Shown here piece by piece: positions 9,572-18,087 of a stretch of DNA of 64,000 bases (its first letter is position 1; each line of letters begins with the position of its first letter). The notes beneath the pieces are model-generated. The model made no database searches and was not told where the DNA came from. It saw nothing but the letters and a program-made list of their open reading frames with translations. Where the stretch lies: assembly GCA_016713305.1 (NCBI GenBank), contig JADJPK010000009.1:186001-250000 (forward strand), written 5' to 3'. A program made the translations under genes and the position numbers. This DNA is from Betaproteobacteria bacterium. Its GTDB lineage: Bacteria > Pseudomonadota > Gammaproteobacteria > Burkholderiales > Ga0077523.

Positions 9572-9598
9572 CCCCAGGAAGTCGCAGACTTCCTGGGG
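9572..9598 (+). terminator. Perfect 12-bp hairpin downstream of acs
   Basis: CCCCAGGAAGTC (9572-9583), loop GCA, GACTTCCTGGGG (9587-9598). There is no T-run on either side, so it may be an mRNA 3'-end stabilising hairpin rather than a true intrinsic terminator. Confidence 0.45.
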
Positions 9599-9740
9599 TG
9601 GAACAGAAGGACAGGATGAGGATGGGTTGAGACCCTTCCTTTCCCCACCCAACTTAGCTATCCTTCGCGCCCTTCGGCAGGCCAACCACCCGGCCCGCCC
9701 ACCTCTGCCTTCCCGGGCCGAGGTTCAAGAGCAAGACAGC

Positions 9741-9831
<91 letters not shown>

Positions 9832-9877
9832 GTGATTTGTCTAAGAGCGTCCCAAAACGTCTCCCCAAAGACACCTG

Positions 9878-9910
9878 AAAGCCCCGGTTCACCTAGTGTT
9901 CGCGGGCTTT
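9878..9910 (+). terminator. Candidate terminator after tRNA-Ser
   Basis: AAAGCCC and GGGCTTT pair around a long 19-base loop and are followed by ATTGTTT. The stem is short and the loop large, so support is modest. Confidence 0.35.
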
Positions 9911-10030
9911 ATTGTTTCCGGACGTCCCAGAACGGTTTTTGCCAGCCCAGGATTCTTGGGGGAATCTTTGGGGGTCCGCACCCCACTGTCTGTGGGTATT
10001 TCACCTTCGGGGTAAGGTTGGGAGCACAAA

Positions 10031-11324
10031 GTGGCGCTGACCAACACCGTAGTCCTGAAGACAAAACCCGGCGCATCCCCCATCAAGATGGCCGACGGGC
10101 GACGCTCGTTACTGTTTCACACCCGCAGGTTCCAAGCTCTGGCGTTGGAAGTATCGGTTTCTGGGCAAAGAGAAACTGATGGCGATCGGCGCTTACCCAG
10201 ACGTTTCGCTCGCCCAGGCCAGGGACAAGGTGGACGAAGCCCGCAAGGAGCTCGCAACGGGCTCCGACCCGATGGCTGCCCGCAAGTTCGAGAAGATCGC
10301 CCGCCGTGTGGCTGTCGAAGACACCTTTGCGGCCGTGGCCAAGAAGTGGTGGGAAAGTTGGAGCGCCGCGCGCAGCGACAGTCACACGGTCTATGTGTGG
10401 TGCCGCCTGGAGGCAGATGTTTTCCCGGCAATTGGCTTGCGCCATGTCGCAGAAATCGAGGTTCCCGAGCTGGTTGCCATGATGAAGACCATCGAAAAAC
10501 GCGTTGCCCTCGACATCGGCAAACGCTCGTTGCAGACCTGCTCCCAGATCTTTCGATATACCATCGCCCACGGCTTGGCGAAACGCAACCCGGCCGTCGA
10601 GATTCGTCCGAGCGATGCTCTGGCATCGCGCAAAAAGGAGAACTACGCCAGATTGGATGGCAAAGAGCTGCCCGAACTGCTGCGCAAGATGGAGGCCTAT
10701 AGCGGCAGCACCGTCACCCGGGTGACCATCAAGCTCATGGCGATGACGTTTGTCCGCACCAGCGAACTGATCGGCGCATGCTGCGAAGACTTTGACCTCG
10801 ACGGTGGGCGCTGGGACATACCGGCCTCACGAATGAAGATGAAGACGCCGCATGTGGTGCCGCTGTCCACCCAGGCAGTGACCCTGCTTCGAAGCCTGCA
10901 TACCTTGATCGGGCACAGCCCCTGCGCTTCCCGGGTGAGCGCGACCATCAGAAGTCCATGAGCAACAACACCATATTGGGCACCCTGGATCGCATGGGCT
11001 ACGCAGGACGTAGACCGGCCACGGTTGCCGGGGCATTGCCTCCACCTTGCTGCACGAACAGGGCTGGCCACACGAGCACATCGAATTGCATCTAGCGCAC
11101 CAGGAACGCAACCAGGTCAGCGCTTCGTACAACCACGAGATGCACCTGCTGTGCAACCACGCACCCGGGCGATGCAGGATTGGAGCGACTACCTCAATGC
11201 ATGCGTGGCCGGCGATGTGATCCCCATCAGGGGAGAGAGAAACTGGAAGAACCCATGCGGAATATGCAGGACAGCTCGGCATACCATCAACCTCCAGAAT
11301 TCACAGACCGCTCTGCAGCGATAG
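10031..11324 (+). pseudogene. P4-type tyrosine integrase, broken by several frameshifts
   Basis: Integrase of the tRNA-targeting P4 family, directly downstream of tRNA-Ser. The N-terminus (MALTNTVVLKTKPGASPIKMADG) is in one frame. From about 10125 the protein continues in another frame (GSKLWRWKYRFLGKEKLMAIGAYPDVSLAQARDKV) through the core-binding domain and the arginine context FVRTSELIG to about 10960. The catalytic C-terminus lies in yet other frames: GHGCRGIAST (box II His/Arg region), LAHQERNQVSASYNHE (with the tyrosine nucleophile) and MQDWSDYLNACVAGD near 11172-11220. At least three indels break it. The amino-acid sense is well kept, so decay is recent or partly due to sequence errors. 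Confidence 0.85.
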
Positions 11325-11643
11325 CCGTCGCCGGCGCTCGAAGCGCAGCCGGCCAGTCAAATACAGAGAGCTGTCACTGGCGCCTAGACCGGGCCACCTG
11401 CCGAAGGTCTGGATCCGGCCGAGGGGCTGTCGATAGCGTCTTGCGCATGTCAGACGGCGACCTGGACAACCGCTTTCCGGCGGTGCGGATCAAGGCTGCC
11501 CTAAAGCAAAGGCCTGACGAGCGGCGTCAGAAGGTACCGGACGGCTCAAGCGACCGCCAGGGCCATCGATTGCAGCCGACGATAGTGGAAGGTGCTTACG
11601 CACAGGCCACCCTACGTCTCGGAAGTCTTGGTGCTTGCGTGGG
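11325..11643. other. No gene seen between integrase remnant and herA
   Basis: About 320 bp with only short overlapping ORFs of no recognisable content, no tRNA or strong hairpin. It lies downstream of both the integrase remnant and the leftward herA operon. Confidence 0.5.
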
Positions 11644-13689
11644 TCAAACTCGCGAGCATGGGTATGCGGGTTTGATGTAGGTGTTTATAAATTGCCCCTT
11701 TGATCCAGCCGCCATCAGCTGCTCGTATATCGCGTCAGGCACGTTGTAGTACTGATAGACCCCATTCTTGAACTCGACTTCAAGGGTGCTGGTCGTTGGC
11801 TCATATCCGATCGAAACAACATTCGATGAGACCACCAGTTCACGTTCCATTGCTTCAATCTCCTGTTGGGGTAGCTTCGTGCAGATGACTCGCAGCGTGG
11901 TCCAGATCGGGCTCTGGGCCCGCCAAGACGCGGCGAGCCGACCGTAGTCTTCTGGGAGTCGGTCTACCATCCATCGCTTGGCGACGGCGGGGTCCTCGCT
12001 GTTGGGGCGGTGCTCCTCGCGCGGTAGCGTGATGCGGCAGCGAATAGGCAGGCGAGCCGCCTCGCCGGTGATGACGGCTTCACCGACGCGCAGGACGGGC
12101 AAGCTGTCAATCACACCAGCCAAGTTGTCAGGTAGGGATGCCTGTACCTTCGTCCGGTCGGCTGAGTTGGACAGGCGCAGAGCAATGAACGTACCGCATT
12201 GAGAGAGGATGGTGTCATCGACTTCCGATGGGCGCTGGCTGACGACCATTGCTCCGATGCCGAACTTGCGACCTTCCTTAACGATCCGCTGCACCATATC
12301 GCGGGCAGGCCCGTCGGCGTCCTTTGATAGGTATCGGTGCGCTTCTTCCATGACCACCAGCAGCGGCCGAGCGATCCCACCTTCGCTCTTGTCTCGTCCC
12401 CAGAAGAGACCCTCGTAAATGATCCTCAGGATCGCGCCGATGAGTCGAGCCACGACCGGGCTAGGGATGCCGGACAGGTCGAGGATTGTGATGGGCTTGC
12501 TATGCCCAAGCCAAGCCTCGAGAAGCTCTGGCAGCCCCTTCAGCGATTGGCTGTTGAGGTCCGGATCCCAGTCGCCGGGGTGAAGCAGAAAGTCGTATTG
12601 CCGATCGAGCAGGCGGGACCGCATTTGGTCCAGCTGTCGGCGTATGCCCAAGACTCCGACCTGGTTGATGAAGGGGGCGGCGGAGCCGGCCCCGTGAGGG
12701 CGGTACTTGGGTGCTTTGAGCGTTTCTGGGTCGCCGACCTCATCCAGCGCCGGTTGCGTCTTCTGCTGGTCCAGCCAAGTCCTGATTTCGGGATCTAGGA
12801 GCTCGGACCACAGCTTTTTCAAGCTGTAAGGACTCGGGCTGTCGGCGGTCATGGAATTGACGTCTAGACCCAGAACCGGCTGAGCGCTCACCGCCTTGAC
12901 CTTGTAGTCCATGATCCTGTCGAGGATCTGCGTGAGCTGTTTGTCGTCTAGCTTGCCCATTAGGAAAGCCAGCAACTCAGCCGGGTCAAGTGCCCAGAAC
13001 GGGATATGCAGCGGCAGTTCACCAGCGCCGGCGTTGGGATTGATCCTGAAGACTGTCGATACCGACTCCAGCGCCCGTCCATACTCCCCGTGGATGTCGA
13101 GCAGAAGGATGCGCGCGCTCGGAAACCCCGGTGCGGCTTCCGCATCGCCACCCAATGCGATCGACCGCAAGAGGCTGGATACCGTGGTTGACTTGCCCGC
13201 GCCGGTCGAGCCGAGCACTGCACTATGGCGAGTCACGAGCTTGTCGAGGTCGATCCGTACCGGTATTCCTTCAGCGCTTGCCAATCGACCAATCAGCACT
13301 TGACCGCCGTCCTGGGTACCGTAGATCACCGCCAGGTCTTCTTCGGTGACTAGGTGAACCTCGTCACGGACGTTCGGGTACTGGCTAATGCCTCGCTCAA
13401 AGGAGGTGCCAACGATCTCGCCGACCAGTTGGATGGTCATCCATCGATCGCTCACTTCGGGCTGGCCTTGTGGCGATGTCGGCGCCGCATTTGCGCCAAC
13501 TTCGGCAACGATCCCGTACAGGTCGTGATATCCCTGCGGTATCCGAACGAAGCTGCCGACTTGACCGATGCGGTAGCTCTTGCCGCCGATGATGGCGATG
13601 CCTGATGCGACATTTGGCGAAAGGCGGACGCTGATCGCCGCGCCGGTAACGGCACCGACGTGGCCCAGCAAGGTCGGCTTGTTGTTCAT
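11644..13689 (-). CDS. herA: HerA-family ATPase/translocase with C-terminal KTSC domain (SIR2-HerA type defence)
   Basis: 681-aa FtsK/HerA-superfamily ATPase. It begins with a HerA barrel-type domain (GHVGAVTGAAISV..., about residues 1-140). Walker A GSTGAGKST is at 160-168, the LLLDIHGEYGRAL motif near 195-207, Walker B LLVVMEEAH at 443-451, and a downstream SQRPSEVDDTILSQCGT arginine-finger/sensor region. Residues 621-681 (SSNVVSIGYEP...) match the KTSC domain pattern, a small domain found alone or attached to other enzymes. In known SIR2-HerA (Nezha) systems HerA forms a hexamer that assembles with SIR2 NADase subunits to stop phage. Here its ATG overlaps the sir2 stop (ATGA), so the two are translationally coupled. 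Confidence 0.9.
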   Translation of the reverse strand: MNNKPTLLGHVGAVTGAAISVRLSPNVASGIAIIGGKSYRIGQVGSFVRIPQGYHDLYGIVAEVGANAAPTSPQGQPEVSDRWMTIQLVGEIVGTSFERGISQYPNVRDEVHLVTEEDLAVIYGTQDGGQVLIGRLASAEGIPVRIDLDKLVTRHSAVLGSTGAGKSTTVSSLLRSIALGGDAEAAPGFPSARILLLDIHGEYGRALESVSTVFRINPNAGAGELPLHIPFWALDPAELLAFLMGKLDDKQLTQILDRIMDYKVKAVSAQPVLGLDVNSMTADSPSPYSLKKLWSELLDPEIRTWLDQQKTQPALDEVGDPETLKAPKYRPHGAGSAAPFINQVGVLGIRRQLDQMRSRLLDRQYDFLLHPGDWDPDLNSQSLKGLPELLEAWLGHSKPITILDLSGIPSPVVARLIGAILRIIYEGLFWGRDKSEGGIARPLLVVMEEAHRYLSKDADGPARDMVQRIVKEGRKFGIGAMVVSQRPSEVDDTILSQCGTFIALRLSNSADRTKVQASLPDNLAGVIDSLPVLRVGEAVITGEAARLPIRCRITLPREEHRPNSEDPAVAKRWMVDRLPEDYGRLAASWRAQSPIWTTLRVICTKLPQQEIEAMERELVVSSNVVSIGYEPTTSTLEVEFKNGVYQYYNVPDAIYEQLMAAGSKGQFINTYIKPAYPCSRV

Positions 13690-14915
13690 GCGACTGGCGG
13701 CTGCGGGGCGTCTGCAGGGGCTGCCGGCGCAGCGCCAGGGTCGCTCGGAGGAGGCGGGGGCTGGTGCTGCTGGCTGGCTCGTGATGATGCGAAAAAGCGC
13801 GCCAAGCGGTCAAAGCGACCTAGCTCAAATCGCTTTACATTCGTCACCGGATCGGTGCCCCAGTAGGTGGCGCGGATGGCACCCCAGTCGCGGGTGGGTA
13901 GGTCGCCGGGAACCCACGGGGCGGCAATTCCATTGATCACAGCCTTGTCTGGGCAATACAAGCTCATGTTGGCTCGCCTGGCCGCGATCTCAGCCGCATA
14001 AGGCTCCTGATCGAGAGGCTTGAACTGAAAGGCAAACACGCTCGCCGACGGGTTGGCGGCCAAACACTCATCAATTCGAGCGGAGATGTGCGCGTCAGCG
14101 AAAGAAAAGCCGGTCGCAATCAGCAGGGTATCTGGAGTCATGAGGAAGGCCCGGAGCCTGTCGAACAGGGCGGCGTAGGGGGCCTTCTGCGTCTGGTCAT
14201 ATTTCAGGTGCTCTGGGAACACCAGGTGCGTAGTGTTGGTTTTGCCCGAGCGTACGACTTCTTCCCGCGCGTTTGCCGACCAGCCGAGAGACCCGTGCAG
14301 CTTCCACAGCCGGGTCCAACGAGCTGGGAGGTCATTTCCAGCTACCGTCGAAGGATCAAAAAACGGCTCGCTCGATCCGCTAAAGCCATCGAAAAAGGGC
14401 ACACGCAGCCGCTCGAAGGCCTGCTCGAAGAGCAGGTCGTAGTTCGTGGTGTAGACCTCCACTGCGTGTTCACGTGGCGTGCCGCTGATCCAGGACACGA
14501 ACTCCGTGTACGGTGACGGGCCATCGTGCAGCGGTTTGTTGACGATCTGCCCGATCTGGTCGCAAATCGACTCGCTCAGCTTCTTGAACCCGGCGCCGTC
14601 CAGGCCGTGAATTTCCATCTTGCCCAGCACCGACCCGAGAGTGCGAACACGCGAGAGGATCGTCTCGATGTTTGGGTTATCGAGTTCGGCGACCACTGCA
14701 GCCAAAGGCGTTTCATAGTCCTTCTTCAGGGCGTCCATGACCATTGTGGTCAGCCCGGCAACTGCTGGGATGAGGGGGGCTGTGCTGCCTGGCGGGAAGA
14801 TCCCCGCTGGCGCGCCTGCACCGATCAACAGACCGATCCGCTTTCGACCCTGCGCGATGACTTGGCGCAGGCTGACCATGTACTGGTCCGGGTTGTGCAC
14901 GCTAACCGACATCAA
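13686..14915 (-). CDS. SIR2-family NADase-like protein, partner of HerA
   Basis: 409-aa protein with a bacterial defence-type SIR2 domain. The NAD-binding motif is GLLIGAGAP (residues 28-36), TTNYDLLFE is at 156-164 with the catalytic Asn158, and KLHGSLGW at 205-212 contains the catalytic His207. A further Rossmann segment is LLIATGFSFADAHI. The C-terminal ~40 residues are Pro/Ala/Gln-rich and probably unstructured. In characterised SIR2-HerA systems this subunit hydrolyses NAD+ (and may cut nucleic acid) on infection. It precedes herA with a 4-bp overlap and follows the DUF2130 gene by 74 bp, so a single leftward operon is likely. Activity is inferred from motifs. Confidence 0.9.
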   Translation of the reverse strand: MMSVSVHNPDQYMVSLRQVIAQGRKRIGLLIGAGAPAGIFPPGSTAPLIPAVAGLTTMVMDALKKDYETPLAAVVAELDNPNIETILSRVRTLGSVLGKMEIHGLDGAGFKKLSESICDQIGQIVNKPLHDGPSPYTEFVSWISGTPREHAVEVYTTNYDLLFEQAFERLRVPFFDGFSGSSEPFFDPSTVAGNDLPARWTRLWKLHGSLGWSANAREEVVRSGKTNTTHLVFPEHLKYDQTQKAPYAALFDRLRAFLMTPDTLLIATGFSFADAHISARIDECLAANPSASVFAFQFKPLDQEPYAAEIAARRANMSLYCPDKAVINGIAAPWVPGDLPTRDWGAIRATYWGTDPVTNVKRFELGRFDRLARFFASSRASQQHQPPPPPSDPGAAPAAPADAPQPPVA

Positions 14916-14989
14916 ATGTCCTCCGCTTGCCCGCCGCTGCGATGGAGGCAGGTCATGCTCGATTCTACGCAGTCAGCTAGCTTGGGCGT

Positions 14990-16399
14990 TCACTCCTCAG
15001 TCGAGAGGCCGTGACTCTTGAGTTCTGCGAACTTGGCAGCCATGGTCGGGTTGCCCTTAGTCAGCTTCTTGATGGTCACGTCCTGGGCTTTGTCATTCGC
15101 CAATCGTAGGTTGCGATCAGCTCCCAGCAGGGCGTCTTTGGTTTTCTGCAGATGGTCGATGGACTTGTCGATCTCCGCAATCGCCTTTTGGAAGTGTCCC
15201 GTGGCCAGATCGTAGTTGCGTGCGAAGGCGCTCTTGAAGGTCTCCAGCTGGCTCTCGAAGTTGGTGATGTCGATGTTCTGGGCCTTCACCAGGGCCAGTT
15301 CCGTCTTGTACTTGACGGCGTTCATCGCAGCGTTGCGCAGCAGCGTGATGATGGGAATGAAAAACTGCGGCCGCACCACGTACATCTTCGGATGCCGGTG
15401 AAACACGTCGACGATGCCCGTGTTGTAGAGCTCGCTGTCGGGTTCCAGAAGGGAGACCAGCACCGCGTACTCGCAGCCCTTCTCCGTTCGGTCCTTGTCC
15501 AGCTCTTTAAAGAAGTCCTCATTGCGCTTCTTGGTGGCCGTCGCATCGCTCTCGTTCTTCATCTCGAACATGATCGACACGATTTCTGTGCCCGACTCAT
15601 CAGCGTCGCGGAAGATGTAGTCACCCTTGCTGCCAGTGCTGGCGTCGTTGTCCTTCTCAAAGTAGGCGCGCGGGAAGGCGGTTGCGCGAATGCGATTGAA
15701 CTCGGTCTCGCAGTGCTGCTCCAGCGTTTCGCCCACCATCTTGGTGGACAGACGCACCTTCATGTCGCGCAGGCGTTCAATGGTGTCGTCTCGGTCCTTG
15801 ATCTGAACCTCGTAACGCTCTTTGAGTGACTGCTCGCCCAGATGCTTTTCCAGGCGAGCCTGAGCAAGACTGGCTTGCAGTTCGTCGCGCTGTTTCTCGA
15901 CGGTGCCGAGTGCCTCGGTGATCGCTAGCTTCTGCGACAGTTCCACCTCAGCCAGCCGGGCTTTCAGTCCCTGGATTTCACTGTCTTTGCTGGCGGTGGT
16001 TTTCTGCAACTCGGCCATGCGTTGCGCCTCGGCCAGTTGTCGGACCGTCTGGGTCTCCTGCCGGGCTCTGTCCAGTTCGCTGGCCAGGGAATCTCTCTGC
16101 TTCTCGGCATCGTTGAGGGCCTGTGTCACGGCCAGCTGGCGGGCCACCTCCCCTGCCTCCAAGTGGGCCTTGAGCCGCTGGATTTCTGCTTCCCTCTCGG
16201 CACCCCGCTTCTGCAACTCCGCCGTCAGCTGGGCACGGGCGAGTTCCACTGCGCTCTGTTTGTCACGCTCGGCCAATTCCAGCCGTTCGTGTAGTTGATG
16301 CTCGAAATCGCTGTCGCGCACCTGTTTGAGGATGTGGGCATAGCCGGCCTCATCAATCTTGAAAGCCTTACCACAATGTGGGCAGATTATTTCGTTCAT
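14990..16399 (-). CDS. DUF2130 protein: zinc-ribbon, long coiled coil, predicted PD-(D/E)XK nuclease domain
   Basis: 469 aa from ATG 16399 (MNEIICPHCGKAF). An N-terminal CPHC pair suggests half of a zinc ribbon. Residues ~25-215 are a heptad-like Glu/Gln/Lys/Ala-rich coiled coil. The C-terminal DUF2130 domain follows (MVGETLEQHCETEFN, then KGDYIF with D260 and IMFEMKNE with E279 and K281). The E...GD...ExK arrangement is that of PD-(D/E)XK nucleases. DUF2130 has no settled function. Here it is the first gene of the apparent operon with sir2 and herA, which raises a role as a nuclease accessory or effector. It could also be an unrelated neighbour gene. The start is set at the CPHC segment; the frame stays open to 16453. 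Confidence 0.8.
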   Translation of the reverse strand: MNEIICPHCGKAFKIDEAGYAHILKQVRDSDFEHQLHERLELAERDKQSAVELARAQLTAELQKRGAEREAEIQRLKAHLEAGEVARQLAVTQALNDAEKQRDSLASELDRARQETQTVRQLAEAQRMAELQKTTASKDSEIQGLKARLAEVELSQKLAITEALGTVEKQRDELQASLAQARLEKHLGEQSLKERYEVQIKDRDDTIERLRDMKVRLSTKMVGETLEQHCETEFNRIRATAFPRAYFEKDNDASTGSKGDYIFRDADESGTEIVSIMFEMKNESDATATKKRNEDFFKELDKDRTEKGCEYAVLVSLLEPDSELYNTGIVDVFHRHPKMYVVRPQFFIPIITLLRNAAMNAVKYKTELALVKAQNIDITNFESQLETFKSAFARNYDLATGHFQKAIAEIDKSIDHLQKTKDALLGADRNLRLANDKAQDVTIKKLTKGNPTMAAKFAELKSHGLSTEE

Positions 16400-16470
16400 G
16401 GGTTTCACTCCCTGAGTCAATAGGGTAGCAAACACGCAGAATCCCGGGGCCACATGAGCTCCACCCGCAA

Positions 16471-16485
16471 ATGCGGTAACCGCAT
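16471..16485. promoter_or_regulatory. Palindrome upstream of the DUF2130-sir2-herA operon
   Basis: ATGCGGT-A-ACCGCAT, a perfect 7-bp inverted repeat around one base, 72 bp upstream of the first start codon and hence in the expected promoter region. It could be an operator; no regulator gene is assigned to it. Confidence 0.35.
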
Positions 16486-16658
16486 ACTTGAACGGCTATC
16501 GGCCCTTCTGAAGCGACCAACTAGGCTGTGCACTTTTCAGTGACTGGTACTAATGACAGCAGTCGTTGGCTCTACCAGTTCAAGTGACGGCTTCCTGACC
16601 CTGCCCCGGTTTCGCGCACACAAGAGAGTTGGAAACTTTATGATGAACGGAGGGCGAA

Positions 16659-16955
16659 ATGACGAAGAAGGAAGCGGTGCCGAATCGGCAGTACACGGCG
16701 GGGTTCAAACAAGAGGCGGTCAGGTTGGCGGCCTCGATCGGGGGCAATGCAACAGCTAAGCGATTGGGTGTTCCACAGTCGACGGTGACGAACTGGGTTC
16801 GGCGAGTGCGCGATGGTCCGCCCGAACAAGCACAGCGCGAGGGCCTGCCTGTCCGACGGCCGATGTCCGATTTGGAAGCGGAGGTAAGCCACTTGCGACG
16901 GGAACTGGCCAGTGGGAAGCTGGACCTCGAAATCGAAAGTAAGGCGGCGGCGTAA
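16659..16955 (+). CDS. IS3-family transposase OrfA
   Basis: 98-aa helix-turn-helix protein (YTAGFKQEAVRLAASIGGNATAKRLGVPQSTVTNWVRR), the typical OrfA of IS3 elements that recognises the IS ends. It continues with a leucine-zipper-like segment (LEAEVSHLRREL). It would be joined to OrfB by programmed frameshifting in an active element. Confidence 0.88.
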   Translation: MTKKEAVPNRQYTAGFKQEAVRLAASIGGNATAKRLGVPQSTVTNWVRRVRDGPPEQAQREGLPVRRPMSDLEAEVSHLRRELASGKLDLEIESKAAA

Positions 16956-16987
16956 CTTGGGAAGGAGTCGCGGTGAAGTACGCTTAG

Positions 16988-17833
16988 ATGGAAGCGCATC
17001 GCGACCTGTTCAGCGTAAGCCGGATGTGCCGGCAGTTCGATGTCTCGCGCCCGGGCTTTTGCCAGTGGCGAGTACGGGAGCTGAGCGATCGGTCAAGGGC
17101 CAACGAGAGGCTGGGTGTTCAGGTGGCGGCCATTCATGGAGCCAGTGGCCGCAGCTCGGATGAGACCGCATTCACCGGCAGATGCTCGATCAGGGGATAC
17201 CGGTGGGCCGAGAACGCATCCGCAGAAGCGTCAGACGCCAGGGCTGCGCCCAGTGTACCGTCGGCCCTGTCGCGTGATGACGGATTCCAGCCACGACCAC
17301 CCGGTGGCGCCGAATCTGCAGGAACGCCGATTCGATGGCTGGAAGTGAATCAAGCCTGGACGGCCGACGTCACCGGCGTGGCCGCCAGCGAGGGATCGCT
17401 GTACCTGGCAGTGGTCATGGATCTGGCCAGTCGACGCATTGTCGGCTGGTCGATGAGCGAACAGATCAAGGCCGATCTCGTGTGCGCGGCGTTGAAGTCG
17501 GCGTACTGGCGGCGCAGGCCCGGTCCCGGACTGATCATGCATACCGACCGCGGCAGTCAATACGCCAGCAGACCCTACCGTGCGCTGATTCGTGATTTCC
17601 GGATGAAGGCCTCGATGAGCGGCAAGGGCAATTGCTGGGACAATGCGGCGATGGAGAGCTTCTTCAAGACGCTGAAGGTCGAGCGCGTCTACCAAGTTCA
17701 CTACCCCACGCGCGCGCAGGCCCGCCTGGATATCGTCAACTGGATCGAGGGCTTCTACAATCGAGAGCGACTGCATTCGTCGGTCGGCTATCGGACGCCA
17801 ATCGCGGCAGAACACCGCCTCATGGCTGCATAG
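16988..17833 (+). pseudogene. IS3-family transposase OrfB (DDE), disrupted in its N-terminal half
   Basis: The C-terminal rve/DDE catalytic domain is well kept: NQAWTADVTGV (first Asp), LIMHTDRGSQYAS (second Asp), and GNCWDNAAMESFFKTLK with the Glu, ending at 17833. The region between about 17140 and 17330 does not read as an OrfB in one frame; recognisable pieces (for example VMTDSSHDHPVAPNLQERRFD) lie in a neighbouring frame. So at least two indels are present and the element is probably non-autonomous, unless these are sequence errors. Confidence 0.8.
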
Positions 17834-17892
17834 ACTGGTGTACGTCGAATCGGAGCGGGGTCTTGGTGAACCCGCCAGAGATCAGTGAACAG

Positions 17893-18087
17893 ATGGCACG
17901 CCCCAAGTCAAAGACTTCTGCGACAACGCTAAAGATGACTCCTGAAGTTCGGGTACTTTGGGAGCGCTGTGCAGCCGAGGAGCATCGCAACCTGACTAAC
18001 ATGTTCGAAGTCATTGTCCGCGCCGACGCCGAGACGCTGCGCAGCCCGACGGCAGGCAGCTCGAAGTTAAGGGCGGCGGACGAATGA
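17893..18087 (+). CDS. Small ribbon-helix-helix-like protein coupled to jetA
   Basis: 64-aa protein (MARPKSKTSATTLKMTPEVRVLWERCAAE...). A short basic N-terminus is followed by a beta-strand-like segment (TTLKMTP) and two helices (EVRVLWERCAAEEHR; LTNMFEVIVRADAE), the layout of RHH/MetJ-Arc DNA-binding proteins. Its TGA overlaps the jetA ATG (ATGA at 18084-18087), so it is translated with the Wadjet operon. The likely role is autoregulation of the operon; this is inferred from fold and position. An in-frame GTG slightly upstream is an alternative start. Confidence 0.7.
   Translation: MARPKSKTSATTLKMTPEVRVLWERCAAEEHRNLTNMFEVIVRADAETLRSPTAGSSKLRAADE

Larger units (their letters stand above)
16596..17862 (+). 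mobile_element. IS3-family insertion sequence, probably inactive
   Basis: About 1.27 kb with two transposase ORFs in the IS3 order. Imperfect terminal inverted repeats of ~24 bp flank it: the left end starts TGACCCTGCCCCGGTTTCG, and the right end on the complementary strand reads GACCCCGCTCCGATTCG. End positions are estimated from this pairing. No clear target duplication was identified. It sits exactly between the SIR2-HerA operon and the Wadjet operon, ending ~30 bp before the RHH gene. Confidence 0.75.
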
